A stretch of 64,000 bases of DNA from Oreohelix idahoensis (Eukaryota > Mollusca > Gastropoda > Stylommatophora > Oreohelicidae). The translations under genes and the position numbers were made by a program. Shown in pieces: positions 45,141-57,908 of this stretch. Numbering within the stretch: position 1 is the stretch's first letter; each line of letters starts with the position of its first letter. The notes under the pieces were generated by a model. The model made no database searches. It was not told the DNA's origin and saw only the letters and a list, made by a program, of their open reading frames with translations. Where the stretch lies: NCBI GenBank assembly GCA_024509875.1, contig JAMPIV010012433.1:186001-250000 (forward strand), in the 5' to 3' direction.

Positions 45141-45504
45141 ATCCTTGGCTTTTAGTTTCCTATGCTTGTCGTGGTAGCCGATCTTCTCTCCTTCTGCAGA
45201 CACACCATTAATAATGCCCAACGTTTCTGTGAGGTTTATATTTGGTGTTTGAACTTATCAACGTACATTCTACTGAAAGAGGAATGTTACTGTCCAGAAG
45301 TGATATGGGTTCCGAACAACTATTATTTAATTATAACCTTGTGCCCCATTAGTCTAGTATCATGGGAAAGATACCATAACACGAAAAATACAAGCCTTTA
45401 ATTACAGAACATGCTTACAAACTCACAGAACGTACTCAATGTGACCATTATTTTTACTAATCCACAAATCCAGACGTCATACCCAGTCAGCAATGATGGC
45501 GTGA

Positions 45505-47035
45505 ATGATGTCAGGAGTATAGGTGTTACATGAGTCATTACAATAATGCATTATTCCTATGATGTCAGGAGTATAGGTGTTACATGAGTCATTACAAAAA
45601 TGCATTATTCCTATGATGTCAGGAGTATAGGTGTTACATGAGTCATTACAATAATGCATTATTCCTATGATGTCAGGAGTATAGGTGTTACATGAGTCAA
45701 TACAATAATGCATTATTCCTATGATGTCAGGCGTATAGGTGTTACATGAGTCAATACAATAATGCATTATTCCTATGATGTCAGGAGTATAGGTGTTACA
45801 TGAGTCAATACAATAATGCATTATTCCTATGATGTCAGGAGTATAGGTGTTACATGAGTCAATACAATAATGCATTATTCCTATGATGTCAGGAGTATAG
45901 GTGTTACATGAGTCAATACAATAATGCATTATTCCTATGATGTCAGGAGTATAGGTGTTACATGAGTCAATACAATAATGCATTATTCCTATGATGTCAG
46001 GAGTATAGGTGTTACATGAGTCAATACAATAATGCATTATTCCTATGATGTCAGGAGTATTAGTGTTACATGAGTCAATACAATAATGCATTATTCCTAT
46101 GATGTCAGGAGTATAGGTGTTACATGAGTCAATACAATAATGCATTATTCCTATGATGTCAGGAGTATAGGTGTTACATGAGTCAATACAATAATGCATT
46201 ATTCCTATGATGTCAGGATTATAGGTGTTACATGAGTCAATACAATAATGCATTATTCCTATGATGTCAGGAGTATAGGTGTTACATGAGTCAATACAAT
46301 AATGCATTATTTCTATGATGTCAGGAGTATAGGTGTTACATGAGTCAATACAATAATGCATTATTCCTATGATGTCAGGTGTATGGGTGTTACATGAGTC
46401 AATACAATAATGCATTATTCCTATGATGTCAGGAGTATAGGTGTTACATGAGTCAATACAATAATGCATTATTCCTATGATGTCAGGAGTATAGGTGTTA
46501 CATGAGTCAATACAATAATGCATTATTCCTATGATGTCAGGAGTATAGGTGTTACATGAGTCAATACAATAATGCATTATTCCTATGATGTCAGGAGTAT
46601 TAGTGTTACATGATTCAATACAATAGTGCATTATTCCTATGATGTCAGGAGTATAGGTGTTACATGAGTCAATACAATAATGCATTATTCCTATGATGTC
46701 AGGAGTATAGGTGTTACATGAGTCAATACAATAATGCATTATTCCTATGATGTCAGGAGTATAGGTGTTACATGAGTCAATACAATAATGCATTATTCCT
46801 ATGATGTCAGGAGTATAGGTGTTACATGAGTCAATACAATAATGCATTATTCCTATGGTGTCAGGAGTATAGGTGTTACATGAGTCAATACAATAATGCA
46901 TTATTCCTATGATGTCAGGAGTATAGGTGTTACATGAGTCAATACAATAATGCATTATTCCTATGATGTCAGGAGTATAGGTGTTACATGAGTCAATACA
47001 ATAATGCATTATTCCTATGATGTCAGGCGTATGGG
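45505..47035. repeat. 54-bp minisatellite, 28 units, in SLC24 intron
   Basis: Twenty-eight copies plus a partial of a 54-bp unit starting ATGATGTCAGGAGTATAGGT. Substitutions are few, and most units are identical. The length is a multiple of three and no unit carries a minus-strand stop, so the minus strand reads as one 500-residue frame with 18-residue repeats (IMHYCIDSCNTYTPDIIG). The array begins about 40 bp downstream of the SLC24 donor at 47,077, separated by a short TA tract. No evidence for translation. Confidence 0.95.
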
Positions 47036-47076
47036 ACACCATATATATATATATATTAGATAGCAAAAAACCTTAC

Positions 47077-47177
47077 CAGTAAACTCTCTTGTCCCTGATG
47101 ATGAGAAAGAGTGCCAATACAGATATCAGGTAGAAGACTGTATCTCTCACCAGTGGATACCATGTTAACTCCACAAC
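47077..47177 (-). CDS. SLC24/NCKX exon: end of first membrane cluster
   Basis: 101-bp internal exon following acceptor TTCTGACCACCAG|. It reads VVELTWYPLVRDTVFYLISV, a helix, and RDKRVYW, matching the conserved W-x-P-L-x-R-D-x-x-F-Y block of SLC24 exchangers. It ends with two bases of the Trp codon at TACTG|GTAAGG. The next exon in phase is 37,198-37,007, so the intron is 9.9 kb. Upstream exons (first alpha-repeat, with its G-S-A-V-F-N-type motif) were sought at higher coordinates and not found within the window. Confidence 0.85.
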
Positions 47178-47359
47178 CTGGTGGTCAGAAAGAATATAAC
47201 TACATAATGGCATACGGTTAATCAAATACTGAAACTGCTGAATGCAAGAAATGTTAGATCGACCTGGAAAACTGAATCCCAGAATGGAAGACAATGTTTA
47301 AAAATCTAACTTGGACAAAACAGCCAGAAAATAAATTTAGGCTTAGAAAATAATTACTG
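47178..47359. other. Intron upstream of SLC24 exon
   Basis: Contains the pyrimidine-rich tract before the acceptor at 47,178. Nothing else is recognised. Confidence 0.5.
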
Positions 47360-48165
47360 AAGCAATGAAATCAACCCTGTTACACGAATTGAACAAGACA
47401 ACGAAACAACAATCTATGATTGACAGAACTGAGTTCAGAGTACTTCAACAGGCAGAGGATGACAGATTGAAAACGTATGATCGGATAGACTCCAGAGAAG
47501 ACGTGTTGAACAAAAAGCGAAAGAGCCCACCCTCATTGTATCAGACCTTACACAAAGGCAGAGCACTTTGCGATAAACAATACATTCTGACCATTGAGGC
47601 GAACTCGATTTCCAGAATTTATTGACAACATACCAAAGTGACATAAAAAGGCAGCCAAATGTATGCGACAAATGACACACATCATTTGGAATACATTAAA
47701 AATAAGTACACAACTACAGAAAAGACCCACATATAAACAGAAGGATCGGTAACAACAGCTACAAAAATTAGAGGTGGAAGTATGTGCATCAAAACAAACA
47801 ACTAAACAATGGACAGGAAATCAGTATCTCAGTGATCACTGGCAGATTTTCAAAAGCTTCAAAGCATAGCCAGAAGCGCGGAAGAAATCGAAGAAAACTA
47901 TAATTGTGCTAGAGTCAAGAAAGCATTCCGAGCACAATCCTTCTTAGTCAGAACTGTTCAAATTCCCAACGACCCCCACCCCCCCCCCCACCCCACAAAA
48001 AAAAAACAAAAAAAACAAAAACAAAACAACAACAACAAATTAGACAGCCTCTCAGGTGTCCAGTGAAAATCACATATAAATTAAACAATGCGAACGAAGA
48101 AGGAATTCCTGCCCAATGCAAAATACGTGGACATGAGAAGGCAGACAGAGCTTTAACGTATCCTT
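47360..48165 (+). pseudogene. LINE RNase H remnant
   Basis: Plus-strand pieces include a TEGSVTTATKIRGG strand (Y-T-D-G-S position, with Glu in place of the catalytic Asp) near 47,740 and IPAQCKIRGHEKADRA near 48,100, the C-terminal RNase H motif. Stops and a C/A-rich simple repeat (47,975-48,035) interrupt it. Confidence 0.5.
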
Positions 48166-48169
48166 TAGG

Positions 48170-48909
48170 TGCTGTATTACTCATGCTGTCTTTGTTAAGC
48201 GTTTACATATAGGCATAACTCTTCTTTTGGGAGGTTGGGGGCTCTTGTCATTATAGTAGGAATATAAGTTTATGTCGCGGGAGATAAAGAATCAAGATTA
48301 CTTAAATATCATCATTTAAGGGATAACAGTCGCCTTCTCATCTGCTTCTCCATATCTCTGTCACTCTCTTCTCTTAACAAGCCAGTTTCGTGTGACCGCA
48401 TGGCTTACTACATTTATGCGTGTTAGAATATAGAAATAACAGACGTAAAGCAAATAAAGCGTTTTCGCACAAAACGCAGGGTCATTAAAGTTCAGTTGGC
48501 AGTCACGACGAAGAGAGACAAAGTTAGTGCAGTCCCAGGGAAAATATTAAATGCGTGTTTTGAATGGAAAATTTTGTGAAGTGAGAGTTGCTATTTTGGT
48601 TTTTTTTTTCTGTTGTTTAGAGAGAGAGAGACGTGTGGAAAAAGTCGAAAAGCTGAGAAAACGTGTGCAAATGTAGATAATTGTACCGTGTGAAAAAAAG
48701 AAAGCATCCTGTGAAAAATGGCGGGAAAAAAGAAGAAATAATATAAATAGGAGAGAAGTGCGAGAAAGAGCAGTGATTTCAGGATTTAAGATTCCAGTGA
48801 TTCCATGATTTTGGACTTTTGAGGATTTTACAAATATTGTTAAGTGAACTTCGTCTTTGAGAATATCAAGACACGTTTTTAAGTAGACAAGTTAGTATAT
48901 TATTCCATT

Positions 48910-48999
<90 letters not shown>

Positions 49000-49630
49000 C
49001 ATTGTGGATATATAAATGTTCCTTTTGGATAACCAACAACCATTGTGAAAATTACAGTGTTTGCCTACTGACATCAATAATCTCTAATTGAATTTTCTAC
49101 AATTGCTGTGTTACAGTTGGATCATTTGAAAACCATTATACAAGATTGCTTATCCCTAAACCTAAAGGGAAGAATGAACCTGGAAAGAAAAATGAGCAAA
49201 AGTCAAGTATTACCATCTCTGGCGGAAGGCCAGTTAGCACTTGAATAACAACAACATCAAAAGGATTAACTCCAATAGAAAATAAAATCAATATAGCTAC
49301 TTGCACATTTAACTGACGCGGGCACATAACACACTCATTGGCGCTGTGACCTGCTCGGGCACATTCGGAAGACGTTATTAATAATAATCTGTAAGTCTAA
49401 TTTCCTATTCATGTACGAGATTTAACACGGCGCGACAGTTACTAATTTCCTCTTATTTAAGTCTCCAGAACAATATTTTAAACCCGTTTGAAAATCCAAA
49501 CAAATCAGAAAATCTAACTACCCCTGTTCCCAGTTGGCTTCGATTATTGAGGTTCTACTGTAGTTATAATTCTCTCAGGTTGCTATCTACAAGTTTATAT
49601 TCAGTTTTCAAGGTCTCTGCCTCTGCTCTG
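48170..49630. other. No recognised gene; (TA)n tract
   Basis: Holds a (TA)n tract at 48,912-48,997. A minus-strand open frame at 49,327-49,136 has a helix-like hydrophobic stretch but no recognised motif or splice support that I would trust. Confidence 0.4.
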
Positions 49631-49639
49631 AAGTTGCTG

Positions 49640-50141
49640 GAGAATCGTCCCATCTCATTGTAACATCACCGGCAATGAAGAGGCTGACAGAATGGCAAAA
49701 GAAGGTTCACATCTACCTCAGCCTGATGCAAGCATAACTTTTGAGGAGGCAAAGGGTTTTATCAGAATCAGATACAGAAACAAATGGAATGTTGAACATT
49801 CAGGGCACACACAGAATGATGCTTACTACCAGCTCCACAGAAGAGAACAAGTGGTAATCTTCAGACTCCGCACTGGCCACAACAGATTGAGATACCATCT
49901 ATTCAACAAGCTAAAGATAGGATCTACCGATCAGTGAAACTGTGGCACTGATAAAATGACTGCTGAACATCTGCTTCAAAGTTGCCCCTTATATGTGGTA
50001 CAAAGAAAGTGCACATGGCCGACGCCAGCTCCTTTCGTGGAAAAGCTTTACGGGGATTCAAATAACCTCAAACTGACTACTGCTTTCTTTGAGAACATTC
50101 AAGTGGACGTCTGAGAGTGTACGAAGAAGAAGAAGAAGAAA
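49640..50141 (+). pseudogene. LINE RNase H and 3' end
   Basis: Reads PSHCNITGNEEADRMAKEG, VVIFRLRTGHNRLRYHLFNK, CGTDKMTAEHLLQSCPLY and FVEKLYGDSNNLKLTTAFFE, the RNase H C-terminus, zinc-knuckle-like C...H...C and last residues of a LINE polyprotein. One TGA at about 49,935 interrupts the frame. A (GAA)n tail follows at 50,118-50,140. Same family as 44,850-44,981. Confidence 0.8.
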
Positions 50142-50347
50142 GATATTCATACCACTTGTAACTTTGTTATGTATAGTTCCAGGGGATCTCTCAAAATGTG
50201 AAACAAGTTCCTGCAAAAACCGCCACTGCAAGAGCAAATAAAAATTGTGGTGTAGACTTCCTGTACGAGGACCAGAGATGGTCGCGGTTCCACGCTCCAT
50301 AGAGAGCTAAAAGGGGGAAACAATGATGATTTTTAAATGTATGTACT

Positions 50348-50852
50348 TAGTATGTGTAAACTATTCTATTGTTAACTGCCAGTTTATGTGTATTTAGTTA
50401 GTATGTGTAAACTATTCTATTGTTAACTGCCAGTTTATATTATGTAGTTAGTATGTGTAAACTATTCTATTGTTAACTGCCAGTTTATATGTATGTAGTT
50501 AGTATGTGTAAACTATTCTATTGTTAACTGCCAGTTTATATGTATGTAGTTAGTATGTGTAAACTATTCTATTGTTAACTGCCAGTTTATATGTATGTAG
50601 TTAGTATGTGTAAACTATTCTATTGTTAACTGCCAGTTTATATGTATGTAGTTAGTATGTGTAAACTATTCTATTGTTAACTGCCAGTTTATATGTATGT
50701 AGTTAGTATGTGTAAACTATTCTATTGTTAACTGCCAGTTTATATGTATGTAGTTAGTATGTGTAAACTATTCTATTGTTAACTGCCAGTTTATATGTAT
50801 GTAGTTAGTATGTGTAAACTATTCTATTGTTAACTGCCAGTTTATATGTATA
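50348..50852. repeat. 51-bp minisatellite, 10 units
   Basis: Ten copies of a 51-bp unit starting TAGTATGTGTAAACTATTCT, nearly identical; one unit is 50 bp. Located shortly after the LINE 3' end. Confidence 0.95.
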
Positions 50853-51398
50853 GTACTTAAAATTCCAAGTAGTTTGGATATGTAATTTATGAATTTAAAA
50901 ATAAAGTGTAAGTTGTGTATGTAACTAAGCTCCCATACAGTTCCTGATTTTTTTTTAAAAACTGAATTTCCTTTAAAATGTGATAGCTTATTATTTAATG
51001 TCATTTATTTATATTTTGTTTTGACATATAATTGGTCCAAACATTTTGTGACGTATAATGGAAATATAGCCTACAGTGTCTGACAGTTTTTCGTCATCTC
51101 GCAGCGTCTATGATTCGCTAGCAAAGCCATGCAACTTACAGCCTGCGTTTACTCATTTTAATCCACGCCTCTTTTCCTTGAGACGTAAACAAACGGAAAG
51201 TTTACCAACTTCCGCGAACTGTCAGTCATAAGAGGGAGCAAACCTGGTTTGTTTGCCTGAGTTTCTCACGCGAGCTGATCTGTCAATCATCAAGATATCA
51301 GACAGACGCACGTGGAAACACCGGGCCTTTTTGAAGTAGCCGCACGGGCACAAATACTTTCCCGAGGGACCCTGTGATGTTCGTACATAAAGGGGGAG
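50853..51398. other. No recognised gene; possible LTR-element remnant
   Basis: Non-coding. It ends in a purine tract AAAGGGGGAG (51,389-51,398) that could be the polypurine tract of an LTR retrotransposon. Confidence 0.35.
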
Positions 51399-51893
51399 TG
51401 TTACGGTATTATATTAAACGCTGTGACCCTAGAAATAGCACACTGCCAACCATAGCAGACGACTTCAATAAAATACCGTAACAATTCCAACCGCCGACAG
51501 TGAGATTATGCGTCTGACAATATAAAATATTATGGACTGTTAATTCATCCTTCCCTGAATTCAATTACGTACTAACCTTAATCATTTTATCTCTTCACAA
51601 TAACTATGGACTGACCCATGTCCCTACTTGAATAAAATAAATCTTTGCGGCAATACTATGCCCAACACTGGAAGGAGAAAGGACACGTCTTTACAGCTTG
51701 ACGGTCAACACAAAAAGGGTCCCGTATCTTAGTCACAATGCGTGACCTATCAACGCTAACACGTCATAAATCGATCGTGTACATAGCGCTCAGTAGTCCG
51801 TGAATTCTTAACATCAAATTATATTAAACGCTGTGACCCTAGAAATAGCACACTGCCAACCATAGCAGACGACTTCAATAAAATACCGTAACA
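51399..51893. mobile_element. LTR-like unit with internal 76-bp duplication
   Basis: It starts TGTTACGGTATT and ends AATACCGTAACA, a 12-bp perfect inverted pair with TG...CA borders, preceded by a polypurine tract. The last 76 bp (51,818-51,893) are an exact-looking copy of 51,408-51,483. AATAAA-type signals occur near 51,628. It may be a 3' LTR of 495 bp, or a miniature element with short terminal repeats. Confidence 0.45.
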
Positions 51894-52750
51894 GGGAGAG
51901 AAAAATTAGATCTTCAGAAAAGGGGAAAGTCTCGGACGGAAACCCGTTACACGGTTACAAGTCTCTGTTGTCGATTGGCAAGCACCGACAGGGCCACAGT
52001 GAAAACCTTTTATCAGGGAAAACGTAGTTTCCTGATTTCTGCTATGCGCTATAGTGTGAAAAGTAACGTCATCTATAGATCAGAGAGACAATAATGTATA
52101 TAAACCTTGGCTCCCCAAACCAGTTATCAGTTGTTGCTCATAATTTTGGATAGTCTAAACACGTCGTCTAGAACCAGTGTGGAAGGTGTGTTAATAGCCT
52201 TCGTGGGGATTTCATTCGGATTTTCTGGTAATAGAAATTTGTGCTTAAGTGTTAAAATGTGTTAAGTTTTACCATTATAATTCACTGTGATTTCCTAGCG
52301 TTAAAACTAGTGAAATAAAATAACGTGTAGATACTTCGTGCCATTTGTTCAGTTAATGTAATTTCCATCACCCGCTTTCTCACCCAAGAAGATACGGTTT
52401 AGCCGACTGAATTATTATGATAGGCGCGACTGAGACTGGACCATAAAATTCACGTTATATTTCATTTTGTGTAATTATATAAGTGACTAGTGTTTAATAT
52501 CATACGACTAAACAAACAGACGCCGACAATCTAATAGCTATTAATGACAGGCGATATTTGTTAAGTGCGCGTAGGGATAATTAAATAATAATTGACATCG
52601 TGCGCTGATCGTTGACCGGGCCAGGAGGGGAAAGGCTGCATGCCTCAACCAAACCTGCACTCGCTAAGCGACGCGCGATAGAATAGGGTAGAGACACCGG
52701 GTGCCTTTTAAATTTAATCAGGACTGACGGAGAGGATAAGAGATCGTTCT
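51894..52750. other. No recognised gene
   Basis: Non-coding sequence with no recognised feature. Confidence 0.35.
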
Positions 52751-52759
52751 TGTCCCCTT

Positions 52760-53010
<251 letters not shown>

Positions 53011-53216
53011 ATAGTAGCATTTATTTCATAATGTTTCTCTATTCTTAAGCGGACCTGATCAAACGGCGTCCAGCGGTCTATTGTGGTCTATTTTGGTCCT
53101 GTTCTTCATCTACTGATTGATTAATGTTGTCCTCATCTTGGCATTACGCGTCCCCAAGTTCAGTTGTGAACAGGATTTGCCAAAGAGACACATAAACATT
53201 AAATAGTAAAGTTAAC

Positions 53217-53490
53217 TGGAGGCGCGGTAGCTTAGTGGTTAGTGCACTGGCTTCCTAGCTCAGTGGTCAATGGTTCGATCCCCAGATAAGGTGGGATATT
53301 TTTAGACCGCAAATGGCTTCTGGGTCGACCCAGCCCAATTTAGGTACCAGAGCAACTCTGGGAAGGTTAAGGCGACCGGCGTGATGCTGACCACATCACC
53401 CCTAGTGTGCCGATGGTCAAGAAAATATGGGCCTAACACCATATTCCCAATATGCCTCAATGGGCGTGTAACGGGATCCTTTACCTTCCT
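53217..53490 (+). mobile_element. tRNA-derived SINE, family 2
   Basis: GGTAGCTTAGTGGTTAGTGC (box A) and GGTTCGATCCCC (box B), then the same body as 25,662-25,945 with GTACCAGAGCAACTCTGGGA and AAAATATGGGCCTAACA. Length similar to the other copy. Confidence 0.85.
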
Positions 53491-54890
53491 TTTAACTGGA
53501 CTTACAAATACCCAGATATTCATTCAATTTTATCAGCCCAATGTGGCTTAATACCAATAACATTTTTATCTGACTTTTGACAGTCGTATCATCGGATTTA
53601 TCCAGCAAGTTACGCTGTTTCAAAATCGGCATTCACCCCAGAGCCAGCCGATAGGATTTACCATCACCATCATAAATAACAGTTTTAGCAACCAGATGTT
53701 TCCTTAGTACTGTGAACACCAGTCTGGGTTCTACATTAACTATTCGAGGTGACATTTGTTGATCCAGGAATACACCACCAAATTTGGCGTCCCCCTCCTA
53801 AAAATCTTATTTGTTATAGAGGGTGGACTGGGGCCGACTTGGATAATACCCCTGACACTTTATATATTCAGGAACCATTGTAATTCCAAGGGGATATCAC
53901 CAGAATAGGGTAAGCGTGATTGATGTGGCCACGTATGACAGAGAGAGTGAATATTTTCTTAGTTACAGAAACTGTACCATCATTTATTTTCTTTGCTTAA
54001 ATATTGTTTACTTTACTGGATAGCATTTAATAGAACGTTGTTCCTTTCTTTACTGTCTATTCTGTAACATAGTGCTAACCTTTGACCTTAGGGATTATTA
54101 ACTTGTTGGGTTCTTTCTTTCTCAATAAGGGGGAGGGCACATGTATTCTGGTATTTTTCTATGTATGACATTTTGATTTTATTTGATCTTTCTTTAGATA
54201 TTCGATGTTGTAAAGTTTAATGATAATAAACAACAAAACAACCTACCTTTGTGTGTTGGTAAGACCCATACCCAATTTACCATAGTTTTTCACGTTTGTG
54301 TGTCTTGTTGTCACAAAATTGTGTGTGTGTGTAGTTAAACGTATATTTACAGATTTATGGAGGGCAAGATTGTCTTATACTAAATTATAGTCGTATAGAT
54401 AGGCTGGACTAGAGAAACTTCTCATTCACTCGTGAAATCTATTCTCACACCTTTACTTCTCACGTACTTATCACTATCCACTCTACTCAGGCGGGACCAT
54501 AAATAACTTTCAAACCTATCTAAATTTACGACACATGTAAATCTTTTTTGTGTGTGTCAGTGTTGTGATTGTATTCCCGGTGTCATAATTTACCGAACAT
54601 TTGAATAGACAAGTTTTGATAATAGTTCTAAGTGCCAGTCGACGTCTGTTTTCCTACCAAAATGTCACTCTATCCTTCATCATTAAGAACGCTGTTATTT
54701 CCGCGAGCAAGGGTTTTGCTGGTAAAATTGTTACCAATTTTTACTTCCCTGCAGCAAGAACCGTTTAAGAAAACTGGGTTAGGTTGATGGCGGTTTTGTA
54801 CTTTTAAAGGCTGACAGTTATTATTCATCGATTGAATTTATGTGATCATACTCGTGCATGGCTATCGGCTTAGCTTTTTGCTTCTTGTGA
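53491..54890. other. No recognised gene
   Basis: About 1.4 kb of AT-rich sequence up to a (TA)n tract. No exon of SLC24 was seen here. Confidence 0.35.
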
Positions 54891-54891
54891 C

Positions 54892-55034
<143 letters not shown>

Positions 55035-55041
55035 TAGCTTC

Positions 55042-57769
55042 TGTTACGCACAAATAATTACTTTTTTCCAAAGTCTTTGTATGATCGTTTTTCGTATGTA
55101 TGATCATTATTTGACTGAAATGCATGTTATATATATTTTATGGTCAAAGGGACAGAATCCGATATATCGATACTGCTATTTTTTATGAGTTTACCTCCTC
55201 TTGTATAGAGACACGTTCGGTCTATACTGTCTTGAACGAAGCGTGACCATATCTCCTTATTTGGTAGTATCAGTCAACTGTTGTAGATGTTTGAAACCTT
55301 TCTTAACGCTTCTGTTCATGTCCATAAAAGGCGCGACTGTGTAAGACTTTTATCTCGAATGTTCTTAGAATCGTCTTATTGTGAACAGCGACTCAGAGAT
55401 TGTCACTCTGCGCATGTCTCGACTTGGTTGTCGTTTGTTGTTCCGCCCAGGTCGGGCAGTTGAGAAATGGACTGATTAGCGAGCGGACGCGACTGCGTCT
55501 TGTGATTCTCTGAGGGAAATACATTGTCTTTGTGAGTTAGTTAGCTAACTAGACTATTTCCCCGTATTATTCAAGCCTGCCTGGAGGCATATGTTCATGG
55601 TTGATTTTCCGAAATAAGGTAATTCCTCTTGTATCGAACTTTAGGCTATCATCTAGAGGTTCGTCATTTTGTCGCCTTTTTGCTCGCCTGTGTGATTCAA
55701 AATGGAGAGGTACTTTGACTAGGATTAAGTCACCGGTATCTTTATACCTGAACTAGTTATATATCTATGGGTCGCTCTAGACCAACAAGACTATTGTCTG
55801 TGTTCCAGGATTCGTTATATCAGAGATCACGTCCAAGTCAGATGGTTAGACTTAGGAAGGTTATAAAGGTCGAGCTGACCTGTAATCCATGTATGCTACT
55901 CACGTGCAGACAGTAAACGGACGTATTGTATACATCTGATCTGCTAGCATCAGGAAGGAATAATTATTATTGTCTATGAACATTAAGGATCTGCAGCTGA
56001 CCACGGTTGCAGAAGATATATGTATTATTTATCAAGCTTCGCTATGATATTTGTTTTCCATACAACTATTGAGTATTGACTCCTACATGACTGTCAATTA
56101 ACATGAGTTTGAATGCTGCATTCGTTATACTATGCTGATGATAACATAAGTATCATGACTGTTTTGTGGCGTGCAATAAATGGTATAAACCTAAAGCGAA
56201 GTTACCATTTTATGACTCTACACGTCATGTTGCCTGTGGTGTACCCTGTGAACTGTTCTACTGCAACACACACAGCAACAATCTAAACCAGATAAGACAC
56301 CCACATCTTGCATTGTAATACCTGGTGTCGATAGAGGTGGTAGTTTGACGGCATCCTAATTCCACCCTTATCAATTCATGGTGGCCAATAGTTGGTTTAT
56401 TCTGGTACCAACTCTCAAGGGGGTCAACAAACCCAGACATCATCAGCAGACTACAAGACAACATTGCAGTTGCTATTCATCACCTTTGATGAAATTTTTT
56501 GAAAGACGCAGCAGTACTGACAGTTGTTGATATTTTGAAACTACCCGGCGCTGCTCGGCGGTATTGAAGTTTGTCTACAAATAGAAGGACAAGTACCGAG
56601 CGAATGGATTTCCTGATCTGTTGAGAAGAAGGACAAGTGCCGTAACAACTGTTCCGGTCTCAGAATTACTGTTGCAGATTCAGAAGGTCAAGTTCAGAAG
56701 CTGTTTCCTGTCAGAAGCTGTTTCCTGTTAGAAGCTCATTTCCTTCGTCATGGCAGTTTACGAGAGCAGATATGGATCAACGTTGGATCATTGTCCTAAG
56801 AATGCTGATCACATCCTGTTCTGACCTGTGCTGACGTTGTGGATACATAGAAGTTAAGTGGCCTGTTTTGTTTGTGAACTGTGCCCTTATGTTCTAACTG
56901 AGCCTTCTGTCTATCACATTTTTCGCACTCTTTATATGTTTACATGTTATATGTTATTTGGATTTGTATTTATATGTTTATATTTCTGCGGGTTTTCTCG
57001 GTTGGGCGGTGTCTTTCAGTAGATGATACCACGTCACAGAGGTTCTACTGTTAGCGTTTTCGTTAGGGACTGTGCGAATTTCCTATTGTGAAATTTGCTA
57101 GCGACAATCGTTGCTATATCTGTTTAGTTGTGACGAGTTGTGCTTTATTTTCGTTTTTTGTATATTTTTTTTTTTGTTTTTCTCTTTCTTTCTGTTTTTT
57201 AGTTTCGATTTCAATTGTTTGTATTTGTAGGTCTCCTCTTTTCTATTATTCAGTTCTTCACGTAAATTTTTGTGTATATACTGTAGCGTCATTTGTTTGT
57301 CATATCTTCGCATTCTGTCATCATATTCTTTTTAGTTTCGCTGTTTATTTATTTGACTTATGCGAATGTTTTCGTATTGTTTGATCTTTGTTATTGTTTA
57401 CATTGACTCTGATCTTTGTTATTGTTTACATTGACGTTGATCTTTGTTATTGTTTACATTGACTCTGATCTTTGTTATTGTTTACATTGACTTTGATCTT
57501 TGTTTTGTTTACATTGTTGGTACTTTGTTATTGTTTACATTGTCTTGTTATTGTTTGCATAGTTCTTGCATAGTTAGCTTTCACTATTGTTACATATATG
57601 CTCATGCACTATTGATCTATAGTGCACTTATCATAACTAGCTGGTGGTTTTTTCCTTATGCACTATTGTAGTGCAGTTATGATAAATAACTGATGGTTAT
57701 GCACTGATTTGGGTAGTGCACTGATAATTAAGAGGTGACTTGTGATATTATTGTACAACTGATAATACA
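55042..57769 (+). repeat. 5' LTR (right border inferred)
   Basis: The first 379 bp match the start of the 3' LTR with one difference seen by eye (near 55,227). A TATA-like ATAAAAGG at about 55,324 is present in both. AATAAA is at 56,175-56,180. The right border is placed at ...ATACA before the likely primer-binding site; an alternative end is GTAACA at 56,642-56,647, which pairs better with the TGTTAC start but is not followed by TGG. Confidence 0.6.
57380..57520. repeat. 28-bp tandem repeat, about five copies
   Basis: Copies of TGATCTTTGTTATTGTTTAC plus ATTGAC, in the presumed LTR near its right border. Confidence 0.85.
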
Positions 57770-57772
57770 AAT

Positions 57773-57790
57773 TGGTGTCAAGTCTTGTTT
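57773..57790 (+). other. Candidate primer-binding site
   Basis: TGGTGTCA resembles the complement of a tRNA-Leu 3' end. It lies three bases after an ACA and about 130 bp before the gag start, the usual place for a PBS. Only the first 8-9 bases look tRNA-like. Confidence 0.4.
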
Positions 57791-57908
57791 CCCACAGAGA
57801 TTGGAGTGAACATAGTAATTATACAAGCACTTTATTAAGTCTTGTTGCTATTAAGATTGAAATAAGATAATTAATTATTTCAGGTTCTGTACTCACATTT
57901 TAGACATC

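Noticed and set aside
45477..47066. A 529-residue minus-strand frame with 18-residue repeats
   Set aside because: It is the stop-free translation of a 54-bp intronic minisatellite. The adjacent SLC24 donor and an immediate in-frame stop argue against read-through.
49136..49327. Hydrophobic minus-strand frame, considered as an upstream SLC24 exon
   Set aside because: It lacks the alpha-repeat motifs expected at that place in the family, and the borders do not give a convincing phase.
53217..53300. Possible tRNA gene (box A and box B present)
   Set aside because: No closing acceptor stem, and the sequence continues into a SINE body shared with 25,662-25,945.
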